In this document: positions 33,697-41,459 of the stretch, piece after piece
How the letters are laid out: the number at the start of each line of letters is the position of its first letter
How positions within the stretch are numbered: position 1 is the first letter of the stretch
NCBI RefSeq assembly: GCF_004827385.1
Contig: NZ_SRXN01000008.1
Coordinates: 124,001 to 188,000 of the forward strand
DNA from: Ensifer sp. MPMI2T
GTDB taxonomy: Bacteria; Pseudomonadota; Alphaproteobacteria; Rhizobiales; Rhizobiaceae
Direction: 5' to 3'
Length of the DNA: 64,000 bases
Program-made: the position numbers and the translations under genes
The notes under the pieces: model-generated
The model's input: the letters and a program-made list of their open reading frames with translations, nothing else
Databases searched by the model: none
What the model was told of the DNA's origin: nothing

Positions 33697-35598
33697 TTAC
33701 CCAGCAAGCCCGCGATAGATGGCGGGAAGTGCGGCCGGTAGCCGGGCGATGTTGCCGACCATGGCATAGCCGTTCTGGCCGAACATCGTCGGCACATAGG
33801 ATCGCGCCTCGCGGTCAACGGTGACGGCAAAGGTACTGATCCCGCTTCGGCGCGCCTCCGACACGGCACGCCGGCTGTCTTCCAGCGCGAAGCGTCCCTC
33901 GTAGTGGTCGACGTCGTTCGGCTTGCCGTCGGTCAGCACCAGAAGCAGCTTCTTGCGGTTCGGCTGCTTGCGGAGCTCGGCCGACGCATGCCGGATCGCT
34001 GCGCCGATGCGGGTGTAATAACCGGGCTTGAGCGCGGCGATCCGCGCTTCGACAAGACCGCTCATCGGCTCGTCGAAAGCCTTGACGGTCTCCACCCGCA
34101 CCCAGTCGCGCCGGCGCGACGTGAAGGTCAGGATCGAATGGTTGTCGCCGCAAGCCGCCAGCCCGTGGGCCAGGATCGTCAGCGCCTCCTTCTCGACATC
34201 GAGAACGCGGTGATTGTCCGACCAGGAATCGGTCGACAGGGACACATCGACAAGGATGGTGACGGCGAGATCGTGCGCCTGCGGCCGGCTCATCAGGTGA
34301 ATGCGGTCGCTTCCCTGCCCGCCGGCCGCAAGATCGGTGCGTGCACGAACCACGGCGTCGAGATCGAGGTCGGCGCCGTCGATCTGCGCGCGCAGGACCT
34401 CGTGGCGCGGACGCAGCACCTCGAACTGGCGCCGCACGCGACGAATGAGGCTTTGCGTCTCCGAGGTCAACTCGGCGCGGTCGCCGAGTGCGGAAGCGGG
34501 GGAAGCCAATACACGGCAATGGTCCTTGAGATAGGTGCCGGTACGGTAGTTCCACTCCGGATAAGTATGTTCGGCCGTCAACGGTGTGACGTCGACCGAC
34601 TCGGGCGGCAGGTCCAGATCGAACCGGAAGCGTGCGGACGGGCGCCCCTTGCGTTCGCCAAGCGTCATCTCGTCCAGTTCTTCCGCAGCCTTCGCATCGT
34701 GGTCGTCGCTGTCGTCGGCCGGCCGGTCGACGTTGACCATCTCCGCCATCGCAAGGATCTTCTCGAAGCGGTTGAGAATGAACGGGCTGCGGTCGCCCTT
34801 GCGGTTCTCGGGGTTCTCGCGGGTCGCGACATGGCGCTCGGTCTCGACCGCGGACGGCGCCGCCCCGCCCTGCGCCGGCTCATCGTCCTCGCGTCGCGTT
34901 TCGGTCTCGGCGCGCACCAGCGCATCCGGCCAGAGCGGGAGAGGCAGCATCGGCAGATAACCGGGCGGCGCCCGATGCGGGAAGATAACCGGCAAATTCT
35001 TGTCCGACTCGCCAGCGGCCTTCCGCAACATGCCGAGAATGCGGTTTTCGACATGCTTCTCCACGGATGGCAGCGCGCCTCGGGTCCGCTCTGCAAGGAC
35101 GGCTGCCGCGAGCCGACGGTAACGCGCGCGCATGCCCGGGAATGTGTCCAACACGGCGGTAACCGTCACTTCCGCACGGGCGAGTGCGGCAAGGTCGCGG
35201 CGGAGGAGATCGGCCTCCGCCAGCGGCTCCAGCGACATCGTTGCCATATAGGCGACAAGCCAGAAATAGAGATCGCGATTGAGATTCTTGTCCGGGAAAA
35301 GATCGATTTCCGCCGGCAGCATCAGCGATGCGTGATCGCGCCCGGGCTGCGTGAGCTTCTCTTCCCCGAGGCCAACGCGCTGGCGCCATTTGAGCCTGTG
35401 GGCCGAGGTGCGCCCGCGCGCCGGGGCGATCTGCACTGCGCTCTCGCCGCCGTGCCCGCGGAACGAGATTGCGAGGACCGGCAGGAGATCGGCAAGGCGT
35501 ACCACGTGCTCCGGGTGGCGCCGCCAGGTACGCGTGTTGCCGATGAAGCGGTGCCAGGCACGGCCCACCGTTTCTTCCAGTTCGAGGAAATCGAGCAT
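33697..35598 (-). CDS. norD: Nitric oxide reductase activation protein NorD
   Basis: A 633-residue protein with a C-terminal von Willebrand factor A domain (residues about 440-620). The MIDAS motif is DVSLSTDSW in TILVDVSLSTDS, and later LVLTDGKPNDVDHYEG. NorD works with the MoxR-type ATPase NorQ to assemble active NorCB, probably by inserting the non-heme iron. It is the last gene of norCBQD, 11 bases after norQ. Length and order match the family. Confidence 0.95.
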   Translation of the reverse strand: MLDFLELEETVGRAWHRFIGNTRTWRRHPEHVVRLADLLPVLAISFRGHGGESAVQIAPARGRTSAHRLKWRQRVGLGEEKLTQPGRDHASLMLPAEIDLFPDKNLNRDLYFWLVAYMATMSLEPLAEADLLRRDLAALARAEVTVTAVLDTFPGMRARYRRLAAAVLAERTRGALPSVEKHVENRILGMLRKAAGESDKNLPVIFPHRAPPGYLPMLPLPLWPDALVRAETETRREDDEPAQGGAAPSAVETERHVATRENPENRKGDRSPFILNRFEKILAMAEMVNVDRPADDSDDHDAKAAEELDEMTLGERKGRPSARFRFDLDLPPESVDVTPLTAEHTYPEWNYRTGTYLKDHCRVLASPASALGDRAELTSETQSLIRRVRRQFEVLRPRHEVLRAQIDGADLDLDAVVRARTDLAAGGQGSDRIHLMSRPQAHDLAVTILVDVSLSTDSWSDNHRVLDVEKEALTILAHGLAACGDNHSILTFTSRRRDWVRVETVKAFDEPMSGLVEARIAALKPGYYTRIGAAIRHASAELRKQPNRKKLLLVLTDGKPNDVDHYEGRFALEDSRRAVSEARRSGISTFAVTVDREARSYVPTMFGQNGYAMVGNIARLPAALPAIYRGLAG

Positions 35599-35608
35599 CG
35601 CCAGGACC

Positions 35609-36421
35609 TCAGGCTATCAGAGAATCGGCCACTTCCAAGAGGGCTGCCCTGACGTCGGGCTCGTCGGTCAGGGGCTCGATCATGGCGGCGCGAACAGCTT
35701 CCTTCGCCGGCGTCCCGGCGTCGATCAGGCAGGCGCAGTAGACGAGCAGGCGCGTCGAAACGCCCTCTTCGAGATCATGACCCTTGAGCGCTCTCAGGCG
35801 CGCGGCGAGATCGACGAGCCGGGCCACTTGCGCTTCCGCAAGACCGCTTTCCGCCGAGACGACGGCGATTTCCTGCGCCTTCGGCAGGAAGTCGAACTCG
35901 ATCGCGACGAAGCGTTGCCGCGTGCTGGGCTTCAGGCTCTTGAGAAGATTCTGGTAGCCGGGATTGTAGGAGACGACCAGCATGAAACCGGGCGGCGCCT
36001 CGAGCATCTCGCCGGTGCGCTCAAGCGGGAGCATGCGGCGATCGTCGGTCAGCGGATGCAGGACGACAGCGACGTCCTTGCGCGCCTCGACGATTTCGTC
36101 GAGGTAGCAAACGCCGCCCTCGCGCACCGCGCGCGTCAGCGGCCCGTCGACCCAGACGGTGTCGCCGCCCTTCAGGAGATAGCGGCCCGTGAGATCCGCG
36201 GCGGCAAGATCGTCATGGCAGGAAACGGTCGAAAGCGGCAGGCCGAGTCTCGCGGCCATGTGGCTGACAAAACGCGTCTTGCCGCAGCCGGTCGGGCCTT
36301 TCAGCAAGAGCGGCAACTGCCTGACCCAGGCGGTTTCGAACAGTGCGCATTCGTTGCCGAGCGGACTGTAGTGGGGAATGTCGGCGGTCGGGCGGGGTGC
36401 GTTCGGCAGAACAAGGTTCAT
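35609..36421 (-). CDS. norQ: NorQ, MoxR-type AAA+ ATPase
   Basis: A 270-residue AAA+ protein. Walker A is GPTGCGKTR near residue 42, Walker B is VCYLDEIVEARKD near 104, and sensor/arginine regions follow (SYNPGYQN, PSTRQRF). NorQ with NorD is needed for maturation of the NO reductase. It lies between norB and norD on the same transcript. Confidence 0.96.
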   Translation of the reverse strand: MNLVLPNAPRPTADIPHYSPLGNECALFETAWVRQLPLLLKGPTGCGKTRFVSHMAARLGLPLSTVSCHDDLAAADLTGRYLLKGGDTVWVDGPLTRAVREGGVCYLDEIVEARKDVAVVLHPLTDDRRMLPLERTGEMLEAPPGFMLVVSYNPGYQNLLKSLKPSTRQRFVAIEFDFLPKAQEIAVVSAESGLAEAQVARLVDLAARLRALKGHDLEEGVSTRLLVYCACLIDAGTPAKEAVRAAMIEPLTDEPDVRAALLEVADSLIA

Positions 36422-36499
36422 TTTGGTCTCCGTGACAAACGGTCGAAGCAGATGGAATGACCGACCCCGACGCGGACGGCGGGGCCGGTTTTAAGGCGA

Positions 36500-37846
36500 T
36501 CATTCGGCGGGCTGGATCGAAGGGCTAAGCCGTGCGCTGCGCTCGCGGCCTGGAACCAGTACGGCCCAGATGAACATCAGCGCCGAGACGAGGACGACCG
36601 CACCGGAGCCGAGGCGGATCCAGTAGAACAGCGCCAACTGGTCCTGTACGTCCATGTAGCTTTCGCCAAGCACGCGCTGCAGGTGGACCTGGAGGACGCC
36701 TGCGAAGGTGAGGGCGAAGGTCATCACCGACATGGCGGTGCACATGGCCCAGAAGCTGACGATCGAGAGCCACTGGTTGTAGGGCTGGCGACCGCGGATT
36801 TCCGGGATGGCATAAGCCATCACCGCCAGGTTCAGCATCACATAGGCGCCGAAGAAGGCGAGATGGCCGTGGGCCGCAGTCACCTGCGTGCCATGGGTGT
36901 AGTAGTTCACGGAGGACAGCGTGTGCAGGAAGCCCCAGACGCCGGCGCCGAAGAAGGCCATGACAGAGCAGCCGATCGACCAGAGAAGAGCTGCGCGGTT
37001 CGGGTGCTTGCGCCCGGCCTTCCAGGTCATCACGAAGGTGAAGATCACCATGGTGAAGAACGGTGCGACTTCAAGCGTCGAGAAGAGCGAGCCGATCCAC
37101 TGCCAGTAACCCGGCGCGCCGATCCAGTAGTAGTGGTGCCCGGTGCCGAGGATGCCGGAGAAGAGCGCCAGGCCGACGATGACATAGAGCCACTTCTCGA
37201 CGACCTCGCGGTCGATGCCGTTGAGCTTGATCATCAGGAAGGCGAGCACCGATGCCATGATCAGTTCCCAAACACCTTCGACCCACAGGTGGACGACGTA
37301 CCACCAGTACATCTTGTCGAGCGCCAGGTTCATCGGGTTGTAGAAGGCGAACAGGAAGAAGATCGCCACGCCCCACAGGCCGAAGATCAGGATGTTGGTC
37401 ACCGTTGTCTTGCGGCCTTTGAGAACGGTAAGCGTGATGTTGTAGAGGAACATCAGCGCCACCACGACGATGCCGACCTTGATCGCGAAGGGCTGCTCGA
37501 GAAACTCGCGGCCCTCGTGAATATGCAGCAGGTATCCGACCACCGCGACGGCCGCCGCGATCAGGAAGAGCCAGAACTGGGCGACAGCAATCTTGGTGCT
37601 GTAAAGCTCCGTTTCCGCTTCCTCTGGCAGAAGATAGTAGGTAGCGCCCATGAAGCCCATCAGCAGCCAGACGATTAGCGCATTGGTGTGCACCATGCGC
37701 ACGATGTTGAACGGCAGGAGCTCGGAGAGCGTGTTAGGCAGGACGTAGATGGTGCCGGCGAGAACACCGAACAGCACCTGGGCGATAAACAGGCCGAGTG
37801 CACCATAAAAATAGAGCATCGCGACCTTCTGGGTCTGGTATTTCAT
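36500..37846 (-). CDS. norB: Nitric oxide reductase large subunit (cytochrome b)
   Basis: A 448-residue, 12-helix member of the heme-copper oxidase superfamily. The heme and Fe_B ligands are visible: His in VRMVHTNALIVW, His in WYVVHLWVEGVWELI with Glu residues, the HH pair in GTGHHYYWIGAPGYW, Glu in FSTLEVAPF, and two His in TAAHGHLAFFGAYV. It reduces two NO to N2O at the membrane with electrons from NorC. It has no quinol-oxidising N-terminal extension, so it is the cNor type. Confidence 0.97.
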   Translation of the reverse strand: MKYQTQKVAMLYFYGALGLFIAQVLFGVLAGTIYVLPNTLSELLPFNIVRMVHTNALIVWLLMGFMGATYYLLPEEAETELYSTKIAVAQFWLFLIAAAVAVVGYLLHIHEGREFLEQPFAIKVGIVVVALMFLYNITLTVLKGRKTTVTNILIFGLWGVAIFFLFAFYNPMNLALDKMYWWYVVHLWVEGVWELIMASVLAFLMIKLNGIDREVVEKWLYVIVGLALFSGILGTGHHYYWIGAPGYWQWIGSLFSTLEVAPFFTMVIFTFVMTWKAGRKHPNRAALLWSIGCSVMAFFGAGVWGFLHTLSSVNYYTHGTQVTAAHGHLAFFGAYVMLNLAVMAYAIPEIRGRQPYNQWLSIVSFWAMCTAMSVMTFALTFAGVLQVHLQRVLGESYMDVQDQLALFYWIRLGSGAVVLVSALMFIWAVLVPGRERSARLSPSIQPAE

Positions 37847-37870
37847 GGTTCTTTACTCCAATCGCAACGC

Positions 37871-38323
37871 TTAGCCGGCTTCGTTCGGCGGCCAGTTCTG
37901 GGTCTTGATGCGGCTCGTCCACTCCAGGAAGTCGGCGAGATCGTTGAGCTCCTGTTCGGTGAGATTGAATTGCGGCATCTGCCGGCGCCCTTCGACGCCG
38001 GAGGGTTGCGCCGCCATCCACGCCTTAAGCGTCTCGCGCGCGCCTTCCGGATCCTTGTCGCCGCCCCAGCGCTTCCAAACATTGCCGAGCTCGGGCGCGA
38101 AATAGGCGCCTTCGCCGAGAAGCGTGTGGCAGTTGATACAGGAGTTCTTTTCCCAGACGTGCTTGCCGCGCCCGACTGAGTCCGTCAGCGTCGTCTCGTC
38201 CGTCGAGCTCGTCTTCATGTAATAGTGGCTATGGGCCGTCAGCCCGACGAATATTGCAAAGAAGAAGAAGGACCCGCCGTAGAAGACGTTTCGGGCCCCG
38301 GTCTTGGTGAGGCGTTCTGCCAT
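37871..38323 (-). CDS. norC: Nitric oxide reductase small subunit (cytochrome c)
   Basis: A 150-residue protein with an N-terminal membrane anchor (GGSFFFFAIFVGLTAHSHYY) and one heme c site, CINCH in NSCINCHTLLGEGAYFAPEL, plus the axial Met in RRQMPQFNLT. It receives electrons from periplasmic cytochrome c or pseudoazurin and passes them to NorB. GTG at 38326 immediately precedes the ATG at 38323. An NnrR-type box lies about 148 bp upstream. Confidence 0.97.
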   Translation of the reverse strand: MAERLTKTGARNVFYGGSFFFFAIFVGLTAHSHYYMKTSSTDETTLTDSVGRGKHVWEKNSCINCHTLLGEGAYFAPELGNVWKRWGGDKDPEGARETLKAWMAAQPSGVEGRRQMPQFNLTEQELNDLADFLEWTSRIKTQNWPPNEAG

Positions 38324-38464
38324 CACGTGGTCCTTTCGATTTCAGATGGCCGCGAAAGCGTGGCCGGCTTGATCTGATCCCCTCCCCGTTTGGCGCCCGC
38401 CTGCAGCGGTGCCGACGAATGTCCGGGGCACGATCCATGTCTATGGATTTCCCGCGCGCGTTCT

Positions 38465-38478
38465 TTGCGTTTCGGCAA
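38465..38478. promoter_or_regulatory. FNR/NnrR-type box 5 (norCBQD)
   Basis: TTGCGTTTCGGCAA fits TTG-N8-CAA and is almost identical to the nirK/nnrS boxes. It lies between the norF stop and norC. Confidence 0.75.
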
Positions 38479-38493
38479 ACAAGGAGAGCGGTT

Positions 38494-38772
38494 TCAAACG
38501 GATGGCATGCCGGTGGCGAAAAGCTTCGCCGCCGCCAGCAGCGCAAGGATCAGCGGCCAGACCAAAAGCCCGCGCCGCATGCCGGCCGGACCGCAGCGCA
38601 GGCCCATGAAATCCAGGATGATCAGCCTGGCTTTGATGAACGCCAGGACGAGGACGGCGAAAACGACGATAGAGGCGCGGCCTTGAAAGGCGACCGCCGA
38701 CATGCCCGAAAGGACGATGGCAACGAGCACGATCCAGGTCCGACCGAGTTGGTTTCGAGTGCGGTCCGTCAT
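38494..38772 (-). CDS. norF: NorF-like small membrane protein (cytochrome c oxidase subunit IV family)
   Basis: A 92-residue protein with three hydrophobic segments (WIVLVAIVLSGMSAVAF, IVVFAVLVLAFIKARLIILD, LLVWPLILALLAAAKLF). The central IKARLIILDFMGLR segment is typical of the prokaryotic COX IV family linked to nor genes. NorE/NorF are thought to aid NO reductase stability or activity. It follows norE by four bases. Confidence 0.85.
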   Translation of the reverse strand: MTDRTRNQLGRTWIVLVAIVLSGMSAVAFQGRASIVVFAVLVLAFIKARLIILDFMGLRCGPAGMRRGLLVWPLILALLAAAKLFATGMPSV

Positions 38773-38776
38773 GACG

Positions 38777-39334
38777 TCATACCAAATAGATGATCGGGAA
38801 CATCACGATCCAGATGAGATCGATGACATGCCAGAGGGTTGTTATCAGGGCTACATCGCCGGGCGTCGGGCGCCAGGCGACGAGAAGCAGGATCAGGCCG
38901 CCGAACACCACATGCAGCAGGTGGAAGCCAGTGATCAGGAAATAGAGCTCGAAGAAGGCACCAAACCGGGCAATGTCGCCGCTTGCGAGTTCGCCGCTAT
39001 ATTCCGTGAGTTTGACCGCGACGAAGACGAAGCCGAGCAGGGCGGCCATGACGAGGGCACGCCGGCGCTCCCCGGACAGAGCGGCCTTGCGCGCGGCGAG
39101 CGCGGCCTGCCAGCCGCTCGTCAAGAGCACCAGCGTATTGATGCCCGCGAGCAAGGGGTTGAGTTCGTTTCGCCCGGCAGCAAAAGCGTCGGCCTGCAGG
39201 AAGCCGGTGACGAGAAAGGCCACGAGCAGAATGCCGAAGGCCGCGAGCTCGCTCCAGACCAGAATCCAGAGCAGAAGCTCGTCCGCGGGCGCTTCCTCGT
39301 CCGCCTCGATGTCAGATATTGCGCATGCATCCAT
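38777..39334 (-). CDS. norE: NorE, cytochrome c oxidase subunit III-like protein
   Basis: A 185-residue protein with five membrane segments of the COX III type. ADELLLWILVWSELAAFGIL opens the fold; FVAVKLTEYSG, LYFLITGFHLLHVVFGGLIL and TTLWHVIDLIWIVMFPIIYL are family blocks. Unlike a real oxidase subunit it is encoded with nor genes and probably modulates NO reductase. The ATG at 39334 follows AAGGGAG. A TTG-N8-CAA box is 65 bp upstream. Confidence 0.92.
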   Translation of the reverse strand: MDACAISDIEADEEAPADELLLWILVWSELAAFGILLVAFLVTGFLQADAFAAGRNELNPLLAGINTLVLLTSGWQAALAARKAALSGERRRALVMAALLGFVFVAVKLTEYSGELASGDIARFGAFFELYFLITGFHLLHVVFGGLILLLVAWRPTPGDVALITTLWHVIDLIWIVMFPIIYLV

Positions 39335-39392
39335 GCCGCATCTCCCTTGATCGGAAATAAACGGCACTTAGGCCAGCCGCCGAAGCGGCGTC

Positions 39393-39406
39393 TTTGACAT
39401 TGCGCA
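39393..39406. promoter_or_regulatory. FNR/NnrR-type box 6 (norEF / divergent small gene)
   Basis: TTGACATTGCGCAA fits TTG-N8-CAA. Its centre is 65 bp before norE and 60 bp before the divergent 51-codon gene, so it could serve either. Confidence 0.65.
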
Positions 39407-39458
39407 AGGAAGCCGCGCTTAAGACCCGATATCGGCAAGGGCAACCAGGAGTTCTTCG

Positions 39459-39614
39459 ATGACAGACGCACAGATCGGCCTTTCGGTCGCAACCCCCATC
39501 ATCATCGTTTTCGCCCTCGTCCTCCACCGCATGGGCGTGTTGCAGCGCACCGGCACGGTCTCGGCCGTCCTGTTCTCGATCGCGATTGCCGTGGTGCTCT
39601 TTCTCGACCGCTAG
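39459..39614 (+). CDS. 51-residue single- or double-pass membrane peptide
   Basis: A short gene with AGGAG seven bases before the ATG. The product (MTDAQIGLSVATPIIIVFAL ... TVSAVLFSIAIAVVLFLDR) has two hydrophobic segments and no recognised family. It lies between norE and the hemerythrin-like gene, with an NnrR-type box upstream. It may be a small accessory subunit of a respiratory complex (inference). Confidence 0.6.
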   Translation: MTDAQIGLSVATPIIIVFALVLHRMGVLQRTGTVSAVLFSIAIAVVLFLDR

Positions 39615-39640
39615 CGCATGGTTCGTAATCAATCGGAAAC

Positions 39641-39654
39641 TTGCGATATGTCAA
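39641..39654. promoter_or_regulatory. FNR/NnrR-type box 7 (hemerythrin-nnrU)
   Basis: TTGCGATATGTCAA fits TTG-N8-CAA. Its centre is about 69 bp before the ATG at 39717 and supports that start over upstream ones. Confidence 0.65.
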
Positions 39655-39716
39655 AGAAGCGAGCCTGCTCGCTGACTAAACGGTTGCGTCAGGATCAATC
39701 GATTGGAGTCCGGCTG

Positions 39717-40169
39717 ATGGCTGGAAAGGAAACGATGCAACGAAGCCGCATGCTGGAGAACGGCTATGACGCGCTCCTGGAATTATGTGATCGGCTGGAG
39801 GCAATCGCCGACGCCTTGCCGAACGCAATCGATGTGAGGCGCTACGATGAGGTCGCGAACACGCTTGTGCCGACGCTTGGCAGCCTGCACGAACTGGAGG
39901 AACAAGTCCTCTTTCGGCAACTTCGCTCGCAAGCGGACGGTCGCAACGTCACGACGTTGATCGAACGTCTTCGCGAAGAGCACGACCATGATGAGAAAGC
40001 GGCGGCGGAAGTCGCCGATGCCCTGCGCGAGCTTCTTCACGGTCGCTGCCGACTAAGCTGGGACGCGATCGGCTATATGCTCCGTGCCCTCTTCCAGAGC
40101 CTCCGCCGCCATGTCGCGACGGAGCGTCTGCTACTTGCCGAATGCCGTCGGGGTGCCTCTCATGCGTGA
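39717..40169 (+). CDS. Hemerythrin HHE-like protein
   Basis: A 150-residue four-helix protein. Candidate di-iron ligands occur in LGSLHELEEQVLF, LREEHDHDEKAAAE and LRRHVATERLLLAECRR, the spacing expected of hemerythrin-like domains. The ATG at 39717 has GGAG eight bases upstream; upstream ATGs would place the NnrR-type box inside the gene. Bacterial hemerythrin-like proteins bind O2 or NO or help repair iron centres. Its stop overlaps nnrU, so the two are co-translated. Confidence 0.8.
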   Translation: MAGKETMQRSRMLENGYDALLELCDRLEAIADALPNAIDVRRYDEVANTLVPTLGSLHELEEQVLFRQLRSQADGRNVTTLIERLREEHDHDEKAAAEVADALRELLHGRCRLSWDAIGYMLRALFQSLRRHVATERLLLAECRRGASHA

Positions 40170-40854
40170 ATTTTCGCTGGCCTTCGCGGTCTTTCTTGCG
40201 CTGCACATGGTGCCCGCCATGCCTAAACTTCGCGAGCGGCTCATTCAGCGGCTGGGCCGCAAGGGTTATTTCGCCGGCTATTCGCTGCTGTCGATCATGG
40301 CGCTCGTCTGGGTCTTCCACGCGGCGCTGACGCTCGATTTCATACCGCTCTGGGACCCGGCGCCTTGGCAGGCCTGGGTGACCTTCGTGCTCGCACCCCT
40401 CGGCATATTTCTTGTTCTTGCGGGCCTCTTCAGCGAGAACCCGCTTTCCGTCTCGATCTTTCAAGGCACCGGACGGACTGGAGCGATCGTCGGCATCACG
40501 CGACATCCGGTGCTCTGGGGATTCCTCATCTGGGCGGCGGGACACGTCGTGCCAAACGGCGATTTTCGCTCGCTCGTGCTTTTCGGCGGCTTCGCACTTT
40601 TTGCCGCGGGAGGCTTCCTGATGGTCGAGCGGCGCGCGCGCCGTCGCCTCAGCGACAAGTGGCCGAGCGCTGCCGCCGGCACGTCGATCTGGCCCTTCGC
40701 CGCCATCCTGAGCCGCCGCGCTCGCTTCCGGCTCGATCCGGTCCTGGTGCTGTCAGCCTTCGCCACGGCAGCCATCACGCTATGGCTGCTCGCCGGCGGC
40801 CACTACGCCCTCTTCGGTGCCGATCCACTGCTGCAAGCCTTTGCGATGTTTTGA
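40162..40854 (+). CDS. nnrU: NnrU family membrane protein
   Basis: A 230-residue polytopic protein of the NnrU family, with about six membrane segments (REFSLAFAVFLALHMVPAMP, LSIMALVWVFHAAL, FVLAPLGIFLVLAGLF). Conserved ITRHPVLWGFLIWAAGHV is diagnostic. NnrU genes accompany denitrification clusters in alphaproteobacteria; the function is unclear but mutants elsewhere affect nitrite/NO reduction. The start overlaps the hemerythrin-like gene by eight bases. Confidence 0.92.
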   Translation: MREFSLAFAVFLALHMVPAMPKLRERLIQRLGRKGYFAGYSLLSIMALVWVFHAALTLDFIPLWDPAPWQAWVTFVLAPLGIFLVLAGLFSENPLSVSIFQGTGRTGAIVGITRHPVLWGFLIWAAGHVVPNGDFRSLVLFGGFALFAAGGFLMVERRARRRLSDKWPSAAAGTSIWPFAAILSRRARFRLDPVLVLSAFATAAITLWLLAGGHYALFGADPLLQAFAMF

Positions 40855-40886
40855 CCAACTGCCGGGACGTTTTTCCTGACCCGGCT

Positions 40887-41459
40887 CTATCCCTGCCAGG
40901 CTTCAGCGAGCGGCGCGATCGGCAGCGCCAGAAGGTCGATGGCGCGCGCGGCAAGGTGATCGACGATCGCCTCGACGCTTTTCGGGCGGTGATAGAATCC
41001 CGGCACCGGCGGCATGACGATCGCCCCCATTTCGGTGACGGCGCACATGTTGCGCAGGTGCCCGAGGTGGAGCGGCGTCTCGCGCGTCATCAGCACCAGC
41101 CGCCGGCGCTCCTTCAGATGGACGTCCGCAGCTCTGACCAGAAGATTGTCCGCAAGGCCGCTGGAGATCGCCGCCAGCGTGCGCATCGAACAGGGAGAGA
41201 CGATCATGCCAGCTGTCGGGAAGGATCCGCTGGCAATCGCCGCGCCGATGTTGTCGTGCTCGTAGACCCGATCGGCCTTTTCGAGCAAGCGCAAGAGCGC
41301 GTCCGGGCCAACCTCGTGGCTCAGCGTGCGATGCGCCGCCGGCGACATGACCAGATGCATTTCGACTTCGTCGATCCGCGCAAGCCGCTCGGCAATGCGC
41401 AACGGGATCGCGCCCCCCGATGCGCCGGTTACGCCGACGACTATCCTCAATCTTGCCAT
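40887..41459 (-). CDS. ubiX: UbiX-like flavin prenyltransferase
   Basis: A 190-residue flavoprotein of the UbiX/Pad1 family. GVTGASGGAIPLRIAERL is the flavin-binding start; SGSFPTAGMIVSPCSMRTLA and RRRLVLMTRETPLHLGHLRN are hallmark blocks. UbiX makes prenylated FMN, the cofactor of UbiD. Its start overlaps the end of the ubiD-like gene by 13 bases, so both are made together. It is convergent with nnrU. Confidence 0.93.
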   Translation of the reverse strand: MARLRIVVGVTGASGGAIPLRIAERLARIDEVEMHLVMSPAAHRTLSHEVGPDALLRLLEKADRVYEHDNIGAAIASGSFPTAGMIVSPCSMRTLAAISSGLADNLLVRAADVHLKERRRLVLMTRETPLHLGHLRNMCAVTEMGAIVMPPVPGFYHRPKSVEAIVDHLAARAIDLLALPIAPLAEAWQG

